Of a stretch of DNA of 12,794 nt, positions 7,544 to 12,794 are shown one piece after another; position 1 is the stretch's first letter, and each line of letters begins with the position of its first letter. The position numbers and the translations under genes were made by a program. This stretch comes from Chloroflexota bacterium (GTDB taxonomy: Bacteria > Chloroflexota > Dehalococcoidia > UBA2979): assembly GCA_002725365.1 (NCBI GenBank), contig PBOW01000036.1, positions 1 through 12,794 of the forward strand, read 5' to 3'. The notes below the pieces were generated by a model. The model saw only the letters and a program-made list of their open reading frames with translations, had not been told where the DNA came from and did no database searches.

Positions 7544-7609
7544 ATGATTAATGATCTGGTCTCAAAGGCTGGATTTTATAGGGTGGGGTACCGTTTGTCA
7601 TGCCTGTAA
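7544..7609 (+). CDS. Possible 21-codon leader ORF overlapping the map start
   Basis: ATG 7544 opens a 21-residue frame (MINDLVSKAGFYRVGYRLSC plus L) ending at TAA 7607-7609, ten bases past the map ATG. GGGGAG at 7530-7535 lies eight bases before it, a better binding site than the one serving map. Such an arrangement could couple translation of map to the small frame. I recognise no family, and a frame of this size arises easily by chance, so this is a candidate only. Confidence 0.22.
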   Translation: MINDLVSKAGFYRVGYRLSCL

Positions 7610-8364
7610 CTATAAAGTCTCAAAATGAGATCGATATCATGCGTTCTGCGGGTGGTATTAATGCCGAAGTACGGGAAATGTTGCGAGAAAATATTTCCCC
7701 AGGCATTACTGGATTTGAGTTGGATCGCCTTGCACAAGAGGCAATCAAAGCTCGGGGTGCTATTGCCACTTTTCTGGGGTATAGCCCATGGGGTAAACCC
7801 CCGTATCCGGGCGCGATTTGTTTTTCAGTAAATGAGGTGTTGGTTCATGGTTTGCCAGGGAATCAAAGACTTGAAGAGGGTGATTTAGTGAGCATAGATC
7901 TCGGAGTAACGTACCAAGGATATGTATCAGATGCTGCTTTTACGGTGGGTGTTGGTGTGGTCTCTGAGGAGGCGCGATCTTTGATGGAGATTACTGAAGA
8001 ATCTCTTGTACAAGGGATTTCTGTAGCTACTGTGGGTAACCGCATAGGGGATATTTCCCAAACAATTGGTGCTTGCGGTGAGGAATCTTCTTTGGGAATT
8101 ATTCGCGGCTACGGCGGCCACGGTGTGGGGCGAGAGATGCATGAGGAACCTCATATACCCAATCATGGCCGCAAAGGAACTGGCTTGGAGCTCCGTCGAG
8201 GCATGGTAGTGGCTCTAGAACCAATGTTTTGTATAGGAGACCCTGCTACTCATGAACTCGAAGACGAGTGGTCCGTAGCAATTTCTGATGGATCATTATC
8301 AGCTCACTTCGAACATACGGTGGCTATTACTGATAATGGACCGGAGGTACTGACCCGGGCTTAG
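7600..8364 (+). CDS. map: Type I methionine aminopeptidase
   Basis: This metalloenzyme removes the initiator methionine from new proteins in the cytoplasm. All five metal ligands of the pita-bread fold can be placed: D100 (SIDLG), D111 (VSDAAFT), H174 (GGHGVG), E207 (ALEPMF) and E238 (FEHTVAIT). The substrate-binding histidines H83 (VLVHG) and H181 (MHEEP) are also present. The 254-residue length and lack of an N-terminal zinc finger fit the simple type Ia enzyme. ATG 7600 is the only possible start because an in-frame TAG lies at 7579-7581. Its nearest binding-site-like sequence, GGGTGGGG (7581-7588), is 11 bases away, rather far. It follows adk after a 95-base gap. Confidence 0.97.
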   Translation: MPVTIKSQNEIDIMRSAGGINAEVREMLRENISPGITGFELDRLAQEAIKARGAIATFLGYSPWGKPPYPGAICFSVNEVLVHGLPGNQRLEEGDLVSIDLGVTYQGYVSDAAFTVGVGVVSEEARSLMEITEESLVQGISVATVGNRIGDISQTIGACGEESSLGIIRGYGGHGVGREMHEEPHIPNHGRKGTGLELRRGMVVALEPMFCIGDPATHELEDEWSVAISDGSLSAHFEHTVAITDNGPEVLTRA

Positions 8365-8379
8365 GCTCGGTTCTGAATT

Positions 8380-8652
8380 ATGGCTAGATCATCAAAGAAA
8401 AAACAGCCCGCAAATAACGAAGAGGCGAGAGCTGAGAAAAAGAAAGAGGTAATCGAAGTTGAAGGGATAGTTAAAACTGCTCTACCGAACGCCATGTTCG
8501 AAGTAGAGCTTCCCAATGAACACCGAGTATTAGCTGGTATTTCAGGGCGGATGAGGATGAACTACATTCGTATTTTGTTGGGTGACAGGGTGTTGGTCGA
8601 GCTTAGTCCATATGACCTTACCCGAGGACGAATCACATATAGGTTCCGCTAG
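8380..8652 (+). CDS. infA: Translation initiation factor IF-1 with N-terminal extension
   Basis: IF-1 is the OB-fold factor that occupies the 30S A site during initiation. Residues about 22-90 are a complete, highly conserved IF-1: [53 protein letters not shown]. The usual protein is about 72 residues; this one has 90 because of an 18-residue lysine/glutamate-rich leader ([20 protein letters not shown]). No ATG, GTG or TTG occurs between the leader and the core, so the leader is probably translated. The upstream ribosome binding site is weak. It sits between map and rpmJ, its normal location. Confidence 0.96.
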   Translation: MARSSKKKQPANNEEARAEKKKEVIEVEGIVKTALPNAMFEVELPNEHRVLAGISGRMRMNYIRILLGDRVLVELSPYDLTRGRITYRFR

Positions 8653-8680
8653 CCCTAGTTGTGACAAAGAGGGAAATTCG

Positions 8681-8794
8681 ATGAAAGTAAGTGCTTCAGT
8701 AAAAAAACGATGCAACAAGTGTCAGGTCATTAAGCGCAGAGGCCGTATAAGAGTGATTTGCGAGACTAAGCGTCATAAGCAGCGACAGGGATAG
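8681..8794 (+). CDS. rpmJ: 50S ribosomal protein L36, zinc type
   Basis: L36 (bL36) is the smallest 50S protein, a zinc-binding late assembly protein near the peptidyl transferase region. The 37 residues match the family exactly, from MKVSASVKK to RHKQRQG. The zinc ligands C11, C14, C27 and H32 are all present, so this is the classical zinc-containing form. A longer open frame runs through from 8582, but its upstream part overlaps infA and has no L36 similarity. AGAGGGA upstream (about 8667-8673) provides the ribosome binding site for ATG 8681. Confidence 0.96.
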   Translation: MKVSASVKKRCNKCQVIKRRGRIRVICETKRHKQRQG

Positions 8795-8821
8795 AGAATT
8801 TTATGATTTCAGGAGTTATCA

Positions 8822-9199
8822 ATGGCTAGAATTGCAGGGGTCGACTTACCAAGAGAGAAACAGATTATGTTTGCTCTCCCTTATATTTATGGTATTGGTC
8901 GTCCGACCGCAAAATTAATATGTACTCAAGCAAGTGTTGAGCCGGATAAAATCGTGTCCGAGCTCGACGATGATGAGATTGCGAGATTGAGATCAATTAT
9001 TGATAATAACGATGATTTTGAGGGAGGACTTAGACGGTCTGTACGTTCAAATATACAGCGTTTGATAGAGATCAATTCTTATAGAGGTAGTAGACATAGG
9101 CGGGGCTTACCGGTCAGAGGTCAGCGAACAAAGACTAACGCCCGTACCCGTAGAGGTGCACGTCGTACAATCGCCGGCAAGCGCCAAGTGACGAAGTAG
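8822..9199 (+). CDS. rpsM: 30S ribosomal protein S13
   Basis: S13 (uS13) lies in the 30S head, contacts P-site tRNA with its basic tail and forms bridges with L5. The start [14 protein letters not shown], the [11 protein letters not shown] helix-two-turns-helix, the [21 protein letters not shown] block and the basic C-terminus are all standard, and 125 residues is normal. AGGAG at 8811-8815 lies six bases before ATG 8822. In many bacteria S4 represses this operon by binding near rpsM; the 27-base spacer here is short and I did not see a clear pseudoknot. Confidence 0.97.
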   Translation: MARIAGVDLPREKQIMFALPYIYGIGRPTAKLICTQASVEPDKIVSELDDDEIARLRSIIDNNDDFEGGLRRSVRSNIQRLIEINSYRGSRHRRGLPVRGQRTKTNARTRRGARRTIAGKRQVTK

Positions 9200-9234
9200 C
9201 AATTTCAACCCGATCGTATAGAGGAGTATAGAAT

Positions 9235-9627
9235 ATGGGTTCAGTTAGACGAGGAAGATCTCGGAGAAAAGAACGGCGGAATGTGCCTGTAGGTAAGGCC
9301 TACATCCATTCTACTTTCAATAACACCATTATTACTATTTCAGACCCCAACGGAAATGCAATAGCCCAGACGAGTGGTGGCACGGTGGGATTCAAAGGTA
9401 GTCGTAAAAGCACACCCTACGCAGCACAGTTGGCTGCAGACGCAATAATGCAGGATGTTTCTGAGCATGGTGTACGTGCAGTAGACGTTGTACTTAACGG
9501 TCCTGGTCCAGGAAGAGAGTCAGCTATTCGCGCGCTTGGTGCGAATGGTCTGCGTATTCTCTCGATCAGGGACGCAACTCCAGTTCCTCACAACGGATGT
9601 CGTGCTCGTAGGCGCCCACGAAACTAG
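9235..9627 (+). CDS. rpsK: 30S ribosomal protein S11
   Basis: S11 (uS11) is part of the 30S platform and borders the mRNA exit and E site. The 130-residue protein has a basic N-terminal arm, then the conserved [20 protein letters not shown], the [18 protein letters not shown] block, [16 protein letters not shown] and the near-invariant end [21 protein letters not shown] ribosome binding site at 9221-9226 precedes ATG 9235 by eight bases. It sits between rpsM and rpsD as in other alpha operons. Confidence 0.97.
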   Translation: MGSVRRGRSRRKERRNVPVGKAYIHSTFNNTIITISDPNGNAIAQTSGGTVGFKGSRKSTPYAAQLAADAIMQDVSEHGVRAVDVVLNGPGPGRESAIRALGANGLRILSIRDATPVPHNGCRARRRPRN

Positions 9628-9647
9628 TTAATTTAAGGATTCACAGT

Positions 9648-10256
9648 ATGGCTCGATACACAGGACCAAAATGCCGAAAATGTAGAAGATTTCAAGCCTC
9701 CTTATGCGGAAAGGCAAATTGCGCTATTACGAAAAAAAACCTTCCTCCTGGACCACGCCCGGTAAGACGGAGGAAAATCTCTGATGCAGGCCAGCAGCTT
9801 ATTGAGAAGCAAAAAGTGCGATTTGCCTACGGAGTTATGGAGAAGCAATTTAGAGGTATTTACGATAAGGCCTCTCGAATGCCTGGAGAAACCGGTCTAA
9901 ATCTGATGTCACTGTTGGAACTTAGACTGGACAATATCGTATACCGTCTTGGGTTGGCCGCTACCAGATCCCAGGCTAGACAGCTAGTAACCCATGGGCT
10001 TGTTTCTGTTGATGGTCAGAAGATGTCAGTTCCAAGCGCCAGATTAAAAATAGGACAGAAAATTTCGTTTACCGAAAGAGGTAGACGCAGTAAATACTGC
10101 GAGATCTTAAAAGAAGAGATTGCAGGACGTGACGTTAAGGGTTGGTTATCTCTTGATCGAGATAACCTGACAGGTGAACTTTTGTCACTGCCAGGAGCAG
10201 GTGATTGGGAATCTATATTCAATCCAACGGCGATTGTCGAAAGATACTCTCGTTAA
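9648..10256 (+). CDS. rpsD: 30S ribosomal protein S4 with compact zinc knuckle
   Basis: S4 (uS4) starts 30S assembly by binding the 5' domain of 16S rRNA, and in several bacteria represses its own operon. The 202-residue length is normal. Residues 76-140 show the family core (EKQFRGIYDKA, LLELRLDNIVYRLGLA) and the S4 RNA-binding domain (ATRSQARQLVTHGLVSVDG). The N-terminus has C9-x2-C12-x7-C20-x4-C25. Zinc-type S4 such as that of Thermus has the pattern C-x2-C-x13-C-x4-C, so this knuckle is about six residues shorter, and the following PPGQHG motif reads PPGPRP. AAGGA at 9635-9639 precedes ATG 9648 by eight bases. Confidence 0.96.
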   Translation: MARYTGPKCRKCRRFQASLCGKANCAITKKNLPPGPRPVRRRKISDAGQQLIEKQKVRFAYGVMEKQFRGIYDKASRMPGETGLNLMSLLELRLDNIVYRLGLAATRSQARQLVTHGLVSVDGQKMSVPSARLKIGQKISFTERGRRSKYCEILKEEIAGRDVKGWLSLDRDNLTGELLSLPGAGDWESIFNPTAIVERYSR

Positions 10257-10288
10257 AAAATAGGTATTACTAGTATTGGAGGCGCAGG

Positions 10289-11374
10289 ATGGCAGATCTA
10301 CGTTTAGCTGAGATAGATATCCAGCAGGAAGATTCTGATTACATTCGAGTTACAGCAGGTCCATTAGAGGCTGGCTTTGGCACGACTTTGGGGAATGCTA
10401 TGAGGCGAGTCCTGCTTTCGTCACTTCCAGGAGCGGCTATATATGCTGTTCGTGGTGAGCATATTCAGCACGAATTTCAAACGATTCCAGGAATTAGGGA
10501 AGACCTAATAGAGTTGATGCTTAATTTGAAAGAAGTCCGGCTCCGAGCTAATGCGGATCGGCAAGCACGTATGACCCTTGATTCCAAAGGCAAAGGCGTG
10601 CTGACAGCGGCAGATATTCAAACGACAGCTGATTATGAAATAGTTAACCCTGATCTTGTGATATGCCATGTTGATGACGCCGATGCAAGCCTATCTATTG
10701 AGCTATTCGTGCAGACTGGGAGAGGGTACATACCTTCCGATCAGCTTGAGCAAGCCGGTGAAACGGTTTCTATCGGTCTCATTCCGCTTGATCAAGTGTA
10801 TTCACCTATACGACGAGTGTCCTATGAAGTTAATGAAATACAGCAAGCTGGAGAGGCTTACGATAGTCTCGCATTGGAAGTTTGGACCGACGGGACTATC
10901 TCGGGTAGTTCAGCAATAAGTGAAGCGTCCGATATTTTAGTTTCGCAACTCACGCCATTCTCATTGATGACGGAGGGAAGACTGCAGCTCGATGTGTCTC
11001 CAGTTTCACCTATCCTTGAGCTCCCAATTGAGGAATTAGCTCTTTCGCAGCGTGTGAATAATCTGCTTCGCAGATCTAAAATCGCGACCATTGGGGCTGT
11101 CCTCGAGCATAGCAAAGAAGAACTGCTCACTCTTCGCAATTTTGGAGAACTGGGATATACCGAGTTAATCTCGGCGCTTGAAACCAAAGGTTTCCCCGTG
11201 CCAAAAGGTGAAAGCGAATCAGAGGTCTTAACGGACGTATCATCTGAGAGTGCTTCAACTGCTGCTAATTCCGCATCAGACGACAATGTAGTTAATGATG
11301 ATGAGCCAACCAGTGCACTCGCTGCAGCTTTGCGCGACGCTATGAAAGAACGTTCCAATACAGAAGAACGCTAG
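10289..11374 (+). CDS. rpoA: RNA polymerase alpha subunit with acidic C-terminal tail
   Basis: Alpha dimerises to nucleate RNA polymerase assembly, and its C-terminal domain binds UP elements and activators. The N-terminal domain (about 1-228) shows EAGFGTTLGNAMRRVLLSSLPGAA (in part, 27-50), HEFQTIPGIREDL, VGYIPSDQ-like GRGYIPSDQ and LTPFSLMTEGRL. The C-terminal domain (about 245-302) has R255 and N258 matching E. coli R265 and N268, but the GKKS-type loop (E. coli K298, S299) reads GELG here. After the domain comes a tail of about 55 residues (307-361) rich in Ser, Asp and Glu, giving 361 rather than about 315-330 residues. GGAGG at 10278-10282 supports ATG 10289. Confidence 0.97.
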   Translation: MADLRLAEIDIQQEDSDYIRVTAGPLEAGFGTTLGNAMRRVLLSSLPGAAIYAVRGEHIQHEFQTIPGIREDLIELMLNLKEVRLRANADRQARMTLDSKGKGVLTAADIQTTADYEIVNPDLVICHVDDADASLSIELFVQTGRGYIPSDQLEQAGETVSIGLIPLDQVYSPIRRVSYEVNEIQQAGEAYDSLALEVWTDGTISGSSAISEASDILVSQLTPFSLMTEGRLQLDVSPVSPILELPIEELALSQRVNNLLRRSKIATIGAVLEHSKEELLTLRNFGELGYTELISALETKGFPVPKGESESEVLTDVSSESASTAANSASDDNVVNDDEPTSALAAALRDAMKERSNTEER

Positions 11375-11416
11375 AGAGTTTACGACAGGCTCGATTAGAA
11401 AGTTTAGGGGCACAAT

Positions 11417-11767
11417 ATGAGACATAGACAGTCAGGTAGGCGTTTCGATATGCCCACTGGTCAGCGAAACCACATGTTTCGGATTCTCACTCGCACTGTT
11501 CTCACTAGGGGAGGAGCATTCACTACCGAAGCTCGAGCTAAAGAGATCAGAAGAGTGGTTGATCGGATGATTACACTTGGTAAGCAAGATAGTGTCCACG
11601 CTCGCCGGCAGGCCCTGTCTTTTATAGCGGATCGAGATGTTGTACAGACACTTTTTGATGACGTGGCACCGCGTTACGCCAGTCGATCTGGCGGATATAC
11701 GCGCGTAGTGAAACTTGGTCGACGTAAAGGTGACGCGGCTCGCGTGGCAAGAGTAGAGCTGGTCTAG
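11417..11767 (+). CDS. rplQ: 50S ribosomal protein L17
   Basis: L17 (bL17) is a bacterial large-subunit protein near the tunnel exit. It opens with MRHRQSGRRFDMPTGQRNHM, close to the usual MRHRKxGRKLGRxxxHRxAM, and continues with LTRGGAFTTEARAKEIRRVVDRMITLGK and the C-terminal GGYTRVVKLGRRKGDAA signature. The length of 116 residues is typical. TTAGGGG at 11404-11410 lies six bases before ATG 11417. It follows rpoA as in nearly all bacteria. Confidence 0.97.
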   Translation: MRHRQSGRRFDMPTGQRNHMFRILTRTVLTRGGAFTTEARAKEIRRVVDRMITLGKQDSVHARRQALSFIADRDVVQTLFDDVAPRYASRSGGYTRVVKLGRRKGDAARVARVELV

Positions 11768-11789
11768 TAGTGGTCACTTGTAAATAATT

Positions 11790-12641
11790 ATGAAATTGCC
11801 GGAACTCCTATCACCCACCCACCTTGCACTAAAGCTTGAGTACGACGGGTCGGCTTTCTTTGGCAGTCAACGCCAATTAGATGTGCGCACTGTACAGAGT
11901 GAGCTCGAGCAGGTGTTGTCAGATTGCTTGAATGAGAAAATCTCAACGAAATTTTCTGGCAGGACGGACAGCGGAGTACATGCTTTGGGACAAGTAGTTT
12001 CATTTTGTTCAGATAGTGTTTCCAGGTACGATATTGGTTCGGTGTTCGGAATGATTGATTCACGTTTACCTGATGATATCAATCTCGTTGATGTTGCCAA
12101 TGTGTCAGATGATTTTGATCCTCGTAGAGACGCGGTGTCCCGGACCTATAGGTATAGGATTGTTCACGGTAGAGGTAGATCGGTGCTATCACGCAGGACC
12201 GCTCACGTGCTGCGAAAGAGATTAGATGTGTCAAGCTTGATAGATGCCTTGGAGTTATTGCCACTCGAAGAAGTCGACTGGGCCCCTTTTGCCGCCAAAA
12301 TGCCCGATCACTACCCCACTCGCAGGAGATTACTGTCTGCAACTGCGGCGTTAGTTTCAGATAGTGAATTAAATTTACATTTCACAGCGAGTGGTTTTTT
12401 GTATCATCAAGTTCGAATTATGGTGGGTGCTTTGCTGCGTGTCGCCATGAATAAGATCAGTATTTCTGAATTTGAAGACTTGCAATATGGTGAAATAGGT
12501 TCTGCAGGTCCGGTCGCACCTGCAGAAGGACTCACTTTATGCAATGTGAGCTATCCGAGCGGACTTGTGAACTGGGTCCGTAGCGGTGAAGAAGAGCAAT
12601 TTGTTCCGCTAGAGCGACCTTTGTTGGAACTAGCTGTGTGA
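11790..12641 (+). CDS. truA: tRNA pseudouridine(38-40) synthase TruA
   Basis: TruA converts uridines 38, 39 and 40 in the tRNA anticodon stem-loop to pseudouridine. The catalytic aspartate is D60 in GRTDSGVHALGQVVSF (57-72), preceded by the first-domain strand LALKLEYDGSAFFG (12-25) with a family-typical YDGS motif. Further conserved parts are DDFDPRRDAVSRTYRYRI and, near the C-terminus, GFLYHQVRIMVGALLRV and PVAPAEGLTL. The length of 283 is slightly above the usual 245-270. No good Shine-Dalgarno sequence is seen in the 22 bases before ATG 11790; translation may depend on rplQ. truA directly before rplM is common in Gram-positive and Chloroflexota genomes. Confidence 0.95.
   Translation: MKLPELLSPTHLALKLEYDGSAFFGSQRQLDVRTVQSELEQVLSDCLNEKISTKFSGRTDSGVHALGQVVSFCSDSVSRYDIGSVFGMIDSRLPDDINLVDVANVSDDFDPRRDAVSRTYRYRIVHGRGRSVLSRRTAHVLRKRLDVSSLIDALELLPLEEVDWAPFAAKMPDHYPTRRRLLSATAALVSDSELNLHFTASGFLYHQVRIMVGALLRVAMNKISISEFEDLQYGEIGSAGPVAPAEGLTLCNVSYPSGLVNWVRSGEEEQFVPLERPLLELAV
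12500..12527 (+). repeat. Perfect 10-bp inverted repeat inside truA
   Basis: TTCTGCAGGT at 12500-12509 and ACCTGCAGAA at 12518-12527 are exact reverse complements separated by the 8-base loop CCGGTCGC. As RNA this would form a stable hairpin. There is no T run after it, so it is not a standard intrinsic terminator. It encodes the conserved TruA segment SAGPVAPAE, so coding constraint may produce part of the symmetry. Confidence 0.6.
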
Positions 12642-12654
12642 TTTGGAGTAGCAG

Positions 12655-12794
12655 ATGACAGTACTAAAGAAACGTCGAGTCAAGGGTCCTAAAACATCCC
12701 GACTGCGCGCTTCGGAGATAACCCGAAGCTGGCATGTAGTGGATCTTACAGGAAGACCTTTGGGGCGAGTGGCCTCTGAAATAGCTGGCCTTTT
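12655..12794 (+). CDS. rplM: 50S ribosomal protein L13, start only (partial)
   Basis: L13 (uL13) is an early 50S assembly protein. Only 46 codons are inside the window; the gene runs off the end. The stretch from A19 to L46 ([20 protein letters not shown], then VASEIAGL) matches the L13 N-terminal domain. The conserved tryptophan is at residue 26, against about 15 in E. coli L13, so there are about eleven extra, strongly basic residues at the start ([12 protein letters not shown] region). GGAG at 12645-12648 lies six bases before ATG 12655. rpsI would be expected next, outside the window. Confidence 0.93.
   Translation, partial: MTVLKKRRVKGPKTSRLRASEITRSWHVVDLTGRPLGRVASEIAGL

Noticed and set aside
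8582..8680. Upstream extension of the rpmJ frame to 8582
   Set aside because: The extra codons overlap infA in another frame; L36 starts precisely at ATG 8681 with a good binding site and the exact 37-residue family length.
10858..11358. Open frame of 166 codons on the minus strand across rpoA
   Set aside because: It lies entirely opposite a clear rpoA, has serine-rich low-complexity content mirroring the rpoA codons, and no family resemblance.
1..12794. A hidden novel system, CRISPR array, mobile element or transferred island
   Set aside because: Every substantial frame on the + strand is a recognised core gene in canonical order, there are no repeat arrays or transposase-like frames, and no shift in base composition was evident by eye.

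Overview
This window is a long run of ribosomal-protein and housekeeping genes, all on the + strand. It covers the end of an S10-type cluster, the complete spc-type cluster, the alpha-type cluster, and the start of the rplM block. The order is (rpsC end)-rplP-rpmC-rpsQ-rplN-rplX-rplE-rpsN-rpsH-rplF-rplR-rpsE-rpmD-rplO-secY-adk-map-infA-rpmJ-rpsM-rpsK-rpsD-rpoA-rplQ-truA-rplM (start only). Every gene is recognisable from conserved family residues, and none is broken. I see no mobile element, CRISPR array, tRNA, rRNA, transfer boundary or defence-type system. The content is core rather than accessory.

The organism is a bacterium of moderate G+C. Three things fit the Gram-positive/Chloroflexota/Thermus-like part of the tree better than Proteobacteria: adk-map-infA-rpmJ sits between secY and rpsM, Adk has a four-cysteine zinc LID, and truA-rplM directly follows rplQ with no ECF transporter genes between. 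My best guess is an uncultured Chloroflexota lineage (Dehalococcoidia/SAR202-like), but this is inference from gene order and protein style, not a database match.

Layout: 1-3193 is very tightly packed, with several 1- or 4-base start/stop overlaps (rplP/rpmC, rpsQ/rplN, rplN/rplX, rplX/rplE) that suggest translational coupling. A 131-base gap (3194-3324) then separates rpsH from rplF. From 3325 to 7504 (rplF to adk) packing is tight again, including rplF/rplR and secY/adk overlaps. A 95-base gap precedes map. From 7600 to the end, map, infA, rpmJ, rpsM, rpsK, rpsD, rpoA, rplQ, truA and rplM follow with gaps of about 13-42 bases, mostly with clear Shine-Dalgarno sequences. No convincing intrinsic terminator was seen, so the whole stretch may be read as one or a few overlapping transcripts.

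Together the genes build the ribosome (S3, S4, S5, S8, S11, S13, S14, S17; L5, L6, L13-L18, L24, L29, L30, L36), start translation (IF-1), process new proteins (methionine aminopeptidase), export them (SecY), supply nucleotide balance (adenylate kinase), transcribe genes (RNA polymerase alpha) and modify tRNA (TruA).

No new system was found. The points worth a second look are protein-level peculiarities: a long acidic tail on S17, a compact zinc knuckle in S4, changed DNA-contact positions and an acidic tail in RpoA, N-terminal extensions on IF-1 and L13, and a zinc-free S14. There are also a few candidate regulatory sites: the rpsH-rplF gap, a small ORF before map, and a perfect 10-bp hairpin inside truA.
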